DNA of 64,000 bases, taken from Brevibacterium permense (GTDB taxonomy: Bacteria; Actinomycetota; Actinomycetes; Actinomycetales; Brevibacteriaceae). The notes beneath the pieces were generated by a model. The model was not told the DNA's origin. It did no database searches and worked only from the letters and a program-made list of their open reading frames with translations. How positions within the stretch are numbered: the stretch's first letter is position 1; each line of letters starts with the position of its first letter. Position numbers and translations under genes: made by a program. Positions 36,574 to 45,249 of the stretch are shown one piece after another. The stretch is from the NCBI RefSeq assembly GCF_013280495.1, contig NZ_JABSSX010000002.1, positions 248,001-312,000 of the forward strand, written 5' to 3'.

Positions 36574-38646
36574 CTACATGAGCATCTTCAGCCGTGCCCG
36601 GTGCTGCTCGAGAGTCTGCAGCTGACCGAGCAGTGCTGCCTGACCCGCTCCATCGGAGGTGTCCTGGCGCTGGAGACGGGAGTGGAGTTCCTTGGCGATG
36701 CGTTCGAGGTCGTAGTCGAAGAGGCGTGCGACGATCCCGCGGGCGAACCGATCGATCCCGTCTCCCTCGATGACCGGCAGCGGGGTCACGAGCAGCTGGG
36801 CCACATAGGGCTTGAGGTCCTCGGCTGCAGCGTCGAGGACGCGTTCTGCCCATTTCGACTGAGCCGTGCCGGCTGCACCCAATCCCCCGGCCTGTTTGAT
36901 GGCTTCCTGGATCCGCCGGTAGCCGGGGTGTTCGAAGGCCTTCGCGGACAGCGAGTCGAAGAGCTTCGCATTGACTACCTCCGGATGCTGGAGGGCGACC
37001 ATGAGAGCCCCCTTCTCCGTCTTCAGCCGGGCGGGGCTGATCGGGGCCGAGAGGTTCGAGACGTCGGGGCGTTCGTCGTAGACGTATTCGATGCTGCGCT
37101 CATCGGAGACCTCCCCCGCCGAGGCGGAACCGGGAGCGCGTGCGCCTCCGGACGGAGCGATCTCCCGCTCGGTGCCCGGACCGGTCCCCTGCCCCGAACC
37201 AGGCCCGTGCCTTGGTCCGGATGTGGCCGGCGACGAGGGTGCGGGTGCGCTCGGTGCCGGCGGTGGGCCGTCGCGGTAGGACGACTGGCGGGCGGGCGCC
37301 TCGGCGGGCTGGCGGTTCTGCTTCGGTTGGCGGGCGGCGGTGCGGACCGCGGCCTCCACCTCGTCGATATCGACGCCGATGCGACCGGCGACGAACCGGT
37401 AGTAGTGAGAGAGGCTGTTGCGGTCGCGGATGTCGGTGAGCACCTCGGCGGCGGCGCGGACCGCGGAGATTCGTCCTTCGACGGTGTCGAGGTCGAAGCG
37501 GGAGATCGCGGTGGTGATGACGAACTCGAAGAGCGGCTTGCAGCCGTCGATGAGTTCGCGCAGGGCTGCGTCGCCCTTCTGCATGCGCAGGTCACAGGGA
37601 TCGAGGCCATCGGGTTCGACGGCGACGAAGGTCTGGGCAGTGAACAGGTTCTCGAATTCGAAGGCTTTGAGCGCAGCCTTCTGACCGGCGGCGTCACCGT
37701 CGAAGGTGAAGATCACCTGTCCGGTCGGGTCGTCGCCGAGGAGGCGACGGATGATCTTCACGTGTTCGGCGCCGAAGGCCGTGCCGCAGGTGGCCACGGC
37801 CTGGTCGACTCCGGCGAGGTGGGCGGCCATAACGTCGGTGTAGCCCTCGACGACGACGACGCGTTTGGTCTTCGCGATGGACTTCTTCGCCAGGTCGAGT
37901 CCATAGAGAACCTGATTCTTGTGATAGAGAGCGGTCTCGGGAGTGTTGAGGTACTTCGGTCCCTTGTCATCGTCATAGAGTCGGCGGGCGCCGAAGCCGA
38001 TGGTCCGGGACGTCATGTCCTTGATCGGCCAGATCACCCGACCACGGAATCGGTCGTAGATTCCCCGACCGCCCTCACTGGCCAGCCCGCCGGCGAGGAT
38101 CTCCTCATCGGTGAAGCCGGCCCTGCGCAGATGGCTCGTCAGGGCATCCCAGGATTTCGGGGCGAATCCGATGCCGAATTCCCGGCTCGACTCGGCGGGA
38201 AAACCGCGGCCGGACAGGAACTCGCGGCCGATCTGCCCGGCCTCGGACTCGAGGGCCTGGGCGAAGAACCGCCCCGCGACCTCGTGCATCTCCAGCAGCC
38301 GCTGCCTGCGGCTGGCCTGTTCCCGGTCCGGGCCCTTCCCGTCCTCGTAGCGCAGGTGCATTCCGGCCTTGCCTGCCAGCGTCTCGACGGCTTCGACGAA
38401 GCTGAGCTGTTCGACCTTCTGCAGGAAGGTGAACACGTCGCCGGACTCACCGCAGCCGAAGCAGTGGTACATCCCGACCTGCGGACGCACCGTGAACGAC
38501 GGCGTCTTCTCGTCGTGGAACGGGCAGAGTCCTTTCAGCGATCCGATGCCCGCGGTCTTGAGGGTGACGAATTCCCCGATCACCTCGTCGATGCGGGTGC
38601 GGCTGCGCAGTTCGTCGATGTCCTCGCGTTTGATGAGTCCGGCCAT
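36574..38646 (-). CDS. dnaG: DNA primase
   Basis: 690-residue replication primase. CHC2-type zinc-binding domain at the N-terminus (LCPFHDEKTPSFTV; YHCFGCGESGDVFTF), RNA-polymerase core with Toprim motifs VVVEGYTDVMA and FTFDGDAAG, then a Pro/Ser/Gly-rich linker at about 445-530 and a C-terminal helicase-interacting domain. ATG 38646 lies 3 bp after the dgt stop. The dus-dgt-dnaG order is a common actinobacterial operon. Confidence 0.97.
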   Translation of the reverse strand: MAGLIKREDIDELRSRTRIDEVIGEFVTLKTAGIGSLKGLCPFHDEKTPSFTVRPQVGMYHCFGCGESGDVFTFLQKVEQLSFVEAVETLAGKAGMHLRYEDGKGPDREQASRRQRLLEMHEVAGRFFAQALESEAGQIGREFLSGRGFPAESSREFGIGFAPKSWDALTSHLRRAGFTDEEILAGGLASEGGRGIYDRFRGRVIWPIKDMTSRTIGFGARRLYDDDKGPKYLNTPETALYHKNQVLYGLDLAKKSIAKTKRVVVVEGYTDVMAAHLAGVDQAVATCGTAFGAEHVKIIRRLLGDDPTGQVIFTFDGDAAGQKAALKAFEFENLFTAQTFVAVEPDGLDPCDLRMQKGDAALRELIDGCKPLFEFVITTAISRFDLDTVEGRISAVRAAAEVLTDIRDRNSLSHYYRFVAGRIGVDIDEVEAAVRTAARQPKQNRQPAEAPARQSSYRDGPPPAPSAPAPSSPATSGPRHGPGSGQGTGPGTEREIAPSGGARAPGSASAGEVSDERSIEYVYDERPDVSNLSAPISPARLKTEKGALMVALQHPEVVNAKLFDSLSAKAFEHPGYRRIQEAIKQAGGLGAAGTAQSKWAERVLDAAAEDLKPYVAQLLVTPLPVIEGDGIDRFARGIVARLFDYDLERIAKELHSRLQRQDTSDGAGQAALLGQLQTLEQHRARLKMLM

Positions 38647-38649
38647 GGT

Positions 38650-39957
38650 CTAGAGCCGATCCTCCGCTCCGGCGTTGAGGTGGTGGTACAGGGCCCAGGC
38701 GGAATGGTCAGTCAGGGAGGCGATCTGGTCGACGATGACGCGCAGCCGTGCGGAGTCGTCGGCGGCCTCGGCGTGGTCGGCGCGGAACATCGGATCGAGC
38801 TTGTCCGGTGACTGCGAGTACCATTCGGCGAGTTCGTCGATGACCGCCGCCTGGATGTCATGCAGCCGCAGTCGATCCTCGGCGACCATCACCGTCAGCG
38901 TGGCCATGCCTTTGAGTACGGCGATCTCGACGGTGGTCGTCTCGGGCACGACGAGTGAGGCCGAGTATCGGGCCAGGGGCTCCCAGCCGAATTCCTCACG
39001 GGTCGCGGATTCCGCGGCACCGACGAAGCGCCCGATGAGCTGACTCGTCATGTGCTTGAGGCCGGCCTGAGCACGACGGGATCCGTCGAAGGCCTCCTTG
39101 GGCCAATAGGCGGCGGCCTGCAGTCGACCGAGCGCCTTGTCCATCTCCGCATCGGTGGTTTCCGGCAGGTACCACTGACGGGTGATGTCGAAGAGTTCTG
39201 TCCGCCGCTCATCGGCAGCGAAGTCGGCAAGGTCCAGATGTCCGGCGACGATGGCGTCCTCGACGTCGTGAACGGAGTAGGAGATGTCGTCGGCCAAGTC
39301 CATGACCTGGGCTTCGATGCATTTCTGACCGTTGTCGATGCCGTCGCGGTAGAAGTCGAAGACGGTCCGGTCGTCATCGTAGACACCGAATTTGCGAACC
39401 CCGGAGTCGCGACGACCGGCCGTGGCTTCGGCTCGGGGCCATGGGTACTTCGTCAGTGCGTCGAGGCTCGCGCGGGAGAGGTTGAGGCCGGCCGGGCGAC
39501 CGTCATCGGCGATGACCTTCGGTTCGATCCGGGTGACCAGACGCAGGGTCTGGGCGTTGCCTTCGAAGCCGCCGATGTCTGCGCACAGGGCGTCGAGGAT
39601 CGTCTCACCGTGGTGGCCGAAGGGAGGGTGTCCGAGGTCGTGGGACAGGCAGGCGGTGTCGACGATATCGGGATCGCAGCCGAGGTAGCGGGCGAGTTCG
39701 CGGCCGACCTGGGCGACCTCGAGGGAGTGAGTGAGACGGGTGCGGACGAAATCATCCGTGCCCGGGGACACGACCTGAGTCTTCGCGCCGAGGCGGCGCA
39801 GTCCCGAGGAATGGAGGACGCGGGCTCGGTCGCGTTGGAAAGCCGAGCGCCGCGGATTCTTAGCCGGTTCGCTCACCCACCGTTCCTCGTCCCGCGACGA
39901 GTAGACCGCCACGGTCCCCGTCTCCACCGAGGTGTGCGGGTGAGTGTCGAAGGGCAT
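38650..39957 (-). CDS. dgt: Deoxyguanosinetriphosphate triphosphohydrolase-like HD protein
   Basis: 435-residue HD-domain dNTP triphosphohydrolase (dGTPase-like). The metal-binding HD residues are in TRLTHSLEVAQVGREL and CLSHDLGHPPFGHHGE; the RFQRDRARVLHSSGLRRL-like N-terminal portion (here AFQRDRARVLHSSGLRRLGA) is conserved. Of two candidate starts six bases apart, ATG 39957 has AGGAGG at ideal spacing; ATG 39963 overlaps the dus stop. Cleaves dNTPs to nucleoside and triphosphate; the preferred base is not known for actinobacterial forms. Confidence 0.93.
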   Translation of the reverse strand: MPFDTHPHTSVETGTVAVYSSRDEERWVSEPAKNPRRSAFQRDRARVLHSSGLRRLGAKTQVVSPGTDDFVRTRLTHSLEVAQVGRELARYLGCDPDIVDTACLSHDLGHPPFGHHGETILDALCADIGGFEGNAQTLRLVTRIEPKVIADDGRPAGLNLSRASLDALTKYPWPRAEATAGRRDSGVRKFGVYDDDRTVFDFYRDGIDNGQKCIEAQVMDLADDISYSVHDVEDAIVAGHLDLADFAADERRTELFDITRQWYLPETTDAEMDKALGRLQAAAYWPKEAFDGSRRAQAGLKHMTSQLIGRFVGAAESATREEFGWEPLARYSASLVVPETTTVEIAVLKGMATLTVMVAEDRLRLHDIQAAVIDELAEWYSQSPDKLDPMFRADHAEAADDSARLRVIVDQIASLTDHSAWALYHHLNAGAEDRL

Positions 39958-39959
39958 TC

Positions 39960-41147
39960 TCATCCTCCTGAGATGTCGAGTTCGGCCTCCGACAGCAGCG
40001 ACTTCCCGCTGGGATCGAAGATTCTGGAGTCCAACCAACCTTCGGGCAGGTGCGGCTTCTTCGGCCGGGTGGTGCGGCCGCGGGACCCTTCGGCGGCTTC
40101 TCCCGGGTAGGGCGCGGTCTTGTCGAGCTGGTCGAGCAGTCCGGCGAGTTCCTCGAGCGAGGCGACCATGGCCAGCTGGCTGCGCAGCTCTCCCCCGACG
40201 GGGTAGCCCTTGAAGTACCAGGCGATGTGTTTGCGCAGGTCACGGACGCCGAGGAATTCGTCCTCGAAGTGATCGACGAGGTATTCGCCGTGTTTGTACA
40301 CGGCACGAGCCACCTCGGCGAGTCCGGGACGGTGGCGTTCGTCGCTGCCGTTCAGCGCGTTCGCGAGGTCGCCGAACAGCCACGGCCGTCCCTGGCAGCC
40401 GCGCCCGATGACGACGCCGTCGCAGCCGGTCTTGGCCATCATGTCCAGGGCATCCTCGGCGGCGAAGATATCACCGTTGCCGAGCACCGGAACGGTGTCG
40501 CCGAGGTGGTCCTTGAGCCGGGCGATCGCGTCCCAGTCCGCGGTCCCCGAGTAGAGATCGGCCGCGGTGCGGCCGTGCAGAGCGACGGCGGCGACACCGG
40601 CGTTGCGCGCGGTCTCGGCGGCGTCGAGGAAGGTCGTGTGGTCGGCGTCGATGCCTTTGCGCATCTTCACGGTCACGGGTACGTCCCGGCGGGCCGCCTC
40701 GGTGACGGCCGTGGTGACGATGGATTTGAACAGGTCCTGCTTCCACGGCAGCGCGGAGCCGCCGCCCTTGCGGGTGACCTTGGGGACGGGGCAGCCGAAG
40801 TTGAGGTCGATGTGATCGGCCCGGTCCTCCTCGACGAGCATCCGCACGGCCTGGCCCATGGTCACCGGGTCGACTCCGTAGAGCTGGACGGAGCGCGGAG
40901 TCTCATAGGGCTCGTGGTGGATGATGCGCATCGTCTTCGGATTGCGCTCGACCAAGGCCCGGGTGGTGACCATTTCGGTCACGTACAGGCCGGCTCCGTA
41001 TTCGCGGCACAGGCGGCGGAAGGCGGTGTTCGTGATTCCGGCCATGGGCGCGAGCACGACGGGCGAGGACAGCTCGATGGGCCCGATGCGCAGGGCTGTT
41101 TCGGGCTTCGGGGATGCGGTTTCTGGGGCACGACTGATGACACTCAC
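39960..41147 (-). CDS. tRNA-dihydrouridine synthase (DusB-like)
   Basis: 395-residue FMN enzyme reducing uridine to dihydrouridine in tRNA. TIM-barrel with VVLAPMAGITNTAFRRLC near residue 30, the catalytic Cys in NFGCPVPKVTRKGGGSAL near 118, and VIGRGCQGRPWLFGD near 245; a helical C-terminal domain follows. Start ATG 41147. First gene of the dus-dgt-dnaG unit. Confidence 0.95.
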   Translation of the reverse strand: MSVISRAPETASPKPETALRIGPIELSSPVVLAPMAGITNTAFRRLCREYGAGLYVTEMVTTRALVERNPKTMRIIHHEPYETPRSVQLYGVDPVTMGQAVRMLVEEDRADHIDLNFGCPVPKVTRKGGGSALPWKQDLFKSIVTTAVTEAARRDVPVTVKMRKGIDADHTTFLDAAETARNAGVAAVALHGRTAADLYSGTADWDAIARLKDHLGDTVPVLGNGDIFAAEDALDMMAKTGCDGVVIGRGCQGRPWLFGDLANALNGSDERHRPGLAEVARAVYKHGEYLVDHFEDEFLGVRDLRKHIAWYFKGYPVGGELRSQLAMVASLEELAGLLDQLDKTAPYPGEAAEGSRGRTTRPKKPHLPEGWLDSRIFDPSGKSLLSEAELDISGG

Positions 41148-41236
41148 AGGGCCATTATCCCAGTCAAGTCAAAATCGCACATTCGTCTGTCTCTCCCGCC
41201 TGCTTAGCCGGCTCGGCTCGTCCTTTTCGTCTCAAC

Positions 41237-42931
41237 TCAATCAACGGCTTCGGTGCGCAGAAATTCCCGCACATCCCATTCGGTGTCGACGGAGAGTTCG
41301 GCGGCGAGCCGGTCGTCGTGGGTGACGATCACCATGGCACCGCCGAATCCTTCGAGAGCGGTCACCAGCGCCTCGATCGATGACAGGTCGAGATTGTTGC
41401 CCGGTTCGTCGAGGATGAGCAGCTGCGGAGCCGGGTCCTGGAGGAGCCCTGAGGCCAAGGCGACACGGAAGCGCTCCCCACCGGACAGGGTCTGACAGAT
41501 CTGGCCGGCGCGTCCGGCGCGCAGTCCCATGGCCGCGAGCACTTCGTGGACGCGGTGCGGGTCAAGCTGCGGGTTGCCCGCGCGCACTGCCTCCATCACC
41601 GTGAGCTCCCCCGGCAGTCGGTACTGCTGGTCGAGGTGAGCCGTCGGTGCAGAGACGGTGATGGCGAGGTCGCCGAAGAGTGCGGCGATCGGCGGACCGG
41701 TTTCGCCAGCTCCCTCTCCCCCAGCTGTCTTTCCTGTGTCCTCGTCCTGTCCGTCCTGGCCGTCCTGTCCGTCCTGGCCGTTGGCAGCCGCCAGGATCGC
41801 TGCCAGCAGGGTCGACTTCCCCGCCCCGTTCGGTCCGGTCAGCCGGATCCGCTCGGGACCGACGATAGAATGCGGACGTTCGGACCTCGCCGAGGCGGCC
41901 GCGGAGATCTCGAGGACCCGTTTGGTCGCGTGCACCTGGGTGTCCGGCAGGTCGAGGCGGACGCTCGAGGACCGGCGCAGCGCATCCTTGGCGTTGGTGA
42001 GTTCGTCCCAGGCGGCCGCTTCGTCGGCGGCTTTGTCGTCGCGTCGTTTGGCCGCTGACTTCTCCGCGAAGTGAGCCATGGCGTTGGCTGCGATCCGGGG
42101 ACGACGCCTATTCAGTTTGTCCTTCGCCCCTTTCTGCTCGCTGCGGGCGAGCTTCGTCTGCAGTTCGATCCGCTGTCGCTTCTCGATCTGGTGGGACTTC
42201 TTCGCATCGGTGACCTTCTGCTGCTTCGCCTCTTCTTCCGCGGCGACCATGGCTTCGTAGTCGTCGAAGTTCCCTCCGTAGACCCGCAGCCGGTCGGTCA
42301 TCTCGATGATCGAGGTCATATGCGTCAGCAGCGTGCGGTCGTGGGAGATGACCAGGGTCGGTCCGCGCCGTTCGGCGAGCAGGGACGTCAGCAGGGCCCG
42401 CCCGTCCTCATCAAGGTTGTTGCTCGGTTCGTCGAGGATCAGCCAGGCTTCACCGACCAGTGCCGCTCGGGCCAGTCCGATGCGTGTGGCCTGTCCGCCG
42501 GAGAAGCTGCTCAGACTCCGGTCGAGATCGCTGACGCTCAGCTGCAGACCGAGTTCGGACAGCGCCACCAGGGCTCGCTCTTCGATGTCCCAGTCGTCGC
42601 CGATGAGGTCGAAGTCGGCGCCCGTCGCTACTCCGGCCAGGGCGCGGCCCAGCGCTTGTCGGACGGGTGCGATGTCCAGTTTGGTGTCGACCCGCTGCGT
42701 CGAATGCGGCAGCAGCTGGTCGATGTAGACGGCGCCATCGGGACCCGTGACGGTTCCTGACGAGGCTCGCAGTCGACAGGCGAGGATGCGGGCGAAGGTG
42801 GATTTGCCGATCCCGTTGTCGCCGACGAGTCCGACGAGGTCGGCAGGGATGGTGGCGGTGAGTCGGGAGAAGATCTCGGTATCGTCGCCGAGGCGGTAGT
42901 CCAGTTCGGACACAGTGATTGCTGCAGGCAT
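41237..42931 (-). CDS. ABC-F family ATPase
   Basis: 564-residue soluble protein with two ABC nucleotide-binding domains and no membrane part. NBD1: GDNGIGKST, LSSFSGGQATRIGLA, LILDEPSNNLDEDG; linker of about 80 residues rich in Lys/Arg/Glu (positions 215-300); NBD2: GPNGAGKSTLLAA, TLSGGERFRVALASG, LILDEPGNNLDLSS. ABC-F proteins act on the ribosome, and some protect it from antibiotics; which applies here is unknown. Between Walker A and Q-loop of NBD2 sits an unusual (GQD)4 insertion. ATG 42931 is preferred over 42943 because GAGGA precedes it by six bases. Confidence 0.9.
   Translation of the reverse strand: MPAAITVSELDYRLGDDTEIFSRLTATIPADLVGLVGDNGIGKSTFARILACRLRASSGTVTGPDGAVYIDQLLPHSTQRVDTKLDIAPVRQALGRALAGVATGADFDLIGDDWDIEERALVALSELGLQLSVSDLDRSLSSFSGGQATRIGLARAALVGEAWLILDEPSNNLDEDGRALLTSLLAERRGPTLVISHDRTLLTHMTSIIEMTDRLRVYGGNFDDYEAMVAAEEEAKQQKVTDAKKSHQIEKRQRIELQTKLARSEQKGAKDKLNRRRPRIAANAMAHFAEKSAAKRRDDKAADEAAAWDELTNAKDALRRSSSVRLDLPDTQVHATKRVLEISAAASARSERPHSIVGPERIRLTGPNGAGKSTLLAAILAAANGQDGQDGQDGQDEDTGKTAGGEGAGETGPPIAALFGDLAITVSAPTAHLDQQYRLPGELTVMEAVRAGNPQLDPHRVHEVLAAMGLRAGRAGQICQTLSGGERFRVALASGLLQDPAPQLLILDEPGNNLDLSSIEALVTALEGFGGAMVIVTHDDRLAAELSVDTEWDVREFLRTEAVD
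41744..41779. repeat. Four 9-bp tandem repeats inside the ABC-F gene
   Basis: GTCCTGTCC and GTCCTGGCC alternate twice each, encoding (GQD)4 in NBD2 on the minus strand. The unit is a multiple of three, so copy-number change would keep the frame. Confidence 0.9.
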
Positions 42932-43085
42932 GAGGGTCCTCATTGCGTGTACGCAGAAGCGCCGCGGGCCCGTGGCACCCGCAAGTCACGGCATGAGGAT
43001 TCACTTCACAGCAGATACGTCCTTGAACGGAAACGGAACATAACAATGATCGCCGAGGCGGCTCGCCCGGTCAACACCACCCCTC

Positions 43086-43149
43086 CTTACTACCTGACGG
43101 CGGCCCAGCAACCTGGCGCGAGGTTGCTGGGCCGCCGTCAGGTAGTAAG
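43086..43149. repeat. Dispersed palindromic element, copy 2 (downstream of the XRE-cupin gene)
   Basis: 29-bp perfect arms (43086-43114 and 43121-43149) around a GGCGCG centre, sharing CTACCTGACGGCGGCCCAG with three other copies. It begins 17 bp after the stop of the XRE-cupin gene on the minus strand and lies before the ABC-F gene, so it can act as terminator between them. The flanking 42932-43085 stretch has no gene. Confidence 0.9.
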
Positions 43150-43165
43150 AAGGGGTCCGGCAGAT

Positions 43166-43714
43166 TCAGATGATGATGAGCATGAGTTCGGCGGGCTCGT
43201 CGTGAGGGTTGGCCAATTGGTGCGGAACGTCACCGGGAGCCTGGGCGCAGTCACCGGCGTGCAGGGTCGTGCGGCGGTCGATGGTGGCGACCTCGATGCT
43301 GCCCTTGAGGACGAAGAAGCTCTCACACGATCCGCTGCGGTGGGCAGCGAAGGCCGAGGTCTCGCTGCGCGGGTCGAGGCGGTAATGCACGACATCCATA
43401 TTCTCGATCGCCGATGGCAGATCCCGCCGCCAGACCCCCTTGCCGAAGGTCGAGGTCGTGGGGATCGCCTCGCTGCGGGTGATCGTGACTTCCGGGGCGG
43501 CCAACAGTTCGCCGACATCGACGCCGAGGGCGCGGGAGAGACCCATGGCGTTCGATACCGATGTGTCCTGCTCACCGCGTTCGATCTTCGACAGAGCGGC
43601 GCGGGACAGTCCCGCCCTCACCGCGAGCTCATTGAGGGTGAGGTTGTTGTACTTGCGCCGGGCTCTGATGCGGGCGCCGAAGACACGTGCGCCGAGATCC
43701 TCTTCTTTCGCCAT
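43166..43714 (-). CDS. XRE family transcriptional regulator with cupin domain
   Basis: 182-residue regulator: HTH at residues 13-68 (LTLNELAVRAGLSRAALSKIERGEQ) and a C-terminal cupin at about 105-182 (HRSGSCESFFVLKGSIEVA; LHAGDCAQAPGDVPHQLANP). Such proteins usually sense a small metabolite in the cupin and regulate nearby uptake or catabolic genes. Divergent from the LctP-family permease with 61 bp between starts, so that permease is its likely target. The stop is followed by a palindromic element. Confidence 0.92.
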   Translation of the reverse strand: MAKEEDLGARVFGARIRARRKYNNLTLNELAVRAGLSRAALSKIERGEQDTSVSNAMGLSRALGVDVGELLAAPEVTITRSEAIPTTSTFGKGVWRRDLPSAIENMDVVHYRLDPRSETSAFAAHRSGSCESFFVLKGSIEVATIDRRTTLHAGDCAQAPGDVPHQLANPHDEPAELMLIII

Positions 43715-43725
43715 TGGAGCATCAT

Positions 43726-43748
43726 ATTCTATTCTTGGATCGTAGAAT
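43726..43748. promoter_or_regulatory. Divergent overlapping promoters (TAGAAT boxes on both strands)
   Basis: ATTCTA at 43726-43731 (TAGAAT on the minus strand, 11 bases before the XRE start) and TAGAAT at 43743-43748 on the plus strand (27 bases before the permease start) form an inverted repeat with an 11-bp spacer. The two -10 boxes would place competing polymerases on the same DNA. Confidence 0.55.
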
Positions 43749-43775
43749 CACATCTCACAAAGGAAACTTCACCCT

Positions 43776-45164
43776 ATGGCGGCAGTGCTGGCTCTCACAC
43801 CGATCCTGATTGCCATCGTCCTGCTACTGCTCAAACAGAGCTCCTGGGTCGCCGCTCTCGCCGGCGGCGTGCTCGCGGCCGGTCTCGTCGCCTTCGTCTT
43901 CCCCACCCCCGCCTCGGTGTTGGTGGAATCGGGAATCGACTACTTTCCGCTCATCCTCGAGGTCGCGCTCATCCTGCTCTTCGGCATGCTGCTCGCCCGG
44001 CTGCTCGAGTCCGCGGGGTCGATGTCGCAGATCTCGTCCTGGGTCGAGTCGCTGTCACCGGGGCGACCGCTCGGGGTCGCGCTCGTCGTGTTCGGCATCG
44101 TGCCCTTCGCAGAATCGGTCACCGGCTTCGGCATCGGCGTCACCGTCGGGGTGCCGATCCTGCATCATCTCGGCTGCACCCTGCGGCAGTCCGCGATCCT
44201 CGGCCTCCTCGGTCTCATCGCGGTGCCGTGGGGTGCCCTGGGACCGGGCACCACCGTCGCAGCGGCGCTGGCCGGACTGGACGTCGACGAGCTCGGTCTG
44301 GCCACGGCGTGGATCAATGCGATCCCGGTCATCATCGTCGCGATCGCCGTGGTCGCGATCATGCGACCGTCCGCCGCCTCGGCGCTGGGGATCATCGGTT
44401 CCGGCGCACTCATGTGGGCGGGGATCCTCGCCTCCAGCTCCGTCATCGGCATGGCCCCGTCGGGGATCATCGGCTCCTTGATCGTCATCCTCCTCCTCGG
44501 TGCGCTGTTCATGATCCGGAAGAGAGCCACGGGGCTGACGCGTCGCCTCGGCGTGGCGGTTCTGCCCTACGGGGTGCTCACGGTCGGGCTGCTGTTGGCG
44601 CGGGCCCTGGACGCCGCGCTGCCATCGACGGTCACCCAGATCATCGCCTCTCCCCCGTTCTGGCTGGCCGCCGCCTGCCTCATCGCCGCCATCACTGTCG
44701 CCGGCAGACGCGAAGTCACCGTTGCGGCCGTGCGTTCCTGGATTCCCATCGGCGTCGGCACCGCCGCATTCATGCTCATGGGCTGGATCATGACGACGAC
44801 GGGGATGAGCGAGGCGATCGGTTCCCTGCTGCCGGCCGGGCTCATTCTGCTGACTCCGTGGCTGAATTCCATCGGGGCAGTGCTCACCGGCTCGAACACG
44901 GGAGCGAACTCGATGTTCACCGGCACCCTGACCGCGGCCGCCGCATCATCGCAGGTCTCGGCTCTGCCGGTCGTCGCGGCCGGAAACGCGGCAGGCTCAC
45001 TGGCCGCTCTCGCCGCTCCCCCGCGGGTGGCGATGGCCGTGCAGATCGCCGATGCGTCGGTGGCCGCCTCGGCGAAGGACATCTCCTGGGTGCAGGGCCG
45101 GGCGCTCGCGGTGGCGGGGATCAACGCCCTGGCCCTCGGTCTGTGGATCCAGTTCTTCGCCTGA
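43776..45164 (+). CDS. L-lactate permease (LctP) family transporter
   Basis: 462 residues, about 12 membrane helices. Family marks: PFAESVTGFGIGVTVGVPI at about residue 110 and GSNTGANSMFTGTL at about 370, corresponding to the conserved lactate-permease segments ESxTGFG and SNTxANxxF. Known members carry lactate or glycolate by proton symport. Shorter than typical LctP (around 550), but both signature regions are intact. AAAGGA precedes the ATG. Regulated, by context, by the divergent XRE-cupin protein; convergent with the DoeA-like gene, so the substrate could be a product of that pathway rather than lactate. That last point is inference. Confidence 0.87.
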   Translation: MAAVLALTPILIAIVLLLLKQSSWVAALAGGVLAAGLVAFVFPTPASVLVESGIDYFPLILEVALILLFGMLLARLLESAGSMSQISSWVESLSPGRPLGVALVVFGIVPFAESVTGFGIGVTVGVPILHHLGCTLRQSAILGLLGLIAVPWGALGPGTTVAAALAGLDVDELGLATAWINAIPVIIVAIAVVAIMRPSAASALGIIGSGALMWAGILASSSVIGMAPSGIIGSLIVILLLGALFMIRKRATGLTRRLGVAVLPYGVLTVGLLLARALDAALPSTVTQIIASPPFWLAAACLIAAITVAGRREVTVAAVRSWIPIGVGTAAFMLMGWIMTTTGMSEAIGSLLPAGLILLTPWLNSIGAVLTGSNTGANSMFTGTLTAAAASSQVSALPVVAAGNAAGSLAALAAPPRVAMAVQIADASVAASAKDISWVQGRALAVAGINALALGLWIQFFA

Positions 45165-45249
45165 TCGAGGCAGGCGAGTTCGGCTCAGCGAAGCGAGCGG
45201 ATAGTGCCGGGACGGGCTGGCTGCGCCCGAGGCACGCCCGCGGAACGGC

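Noticed and set aside
36040..38811. 923-codon plus-strand frame opposite tetR and dnaG
   Set aside because: dnaG and tetR explain the DNA; the opposite frame is Asp/Glu/Gly/Val-rich shadow sequence.
42944..43046. Possible leader peptide (MLCSVSVQGRICCE...) upstream of the ABC-F gene
   Set aside because: The frame has no stop before running deep into the ABC-F gene and lacks a ribosome binding site, so an antibiotic-attenuation leader is not supported.
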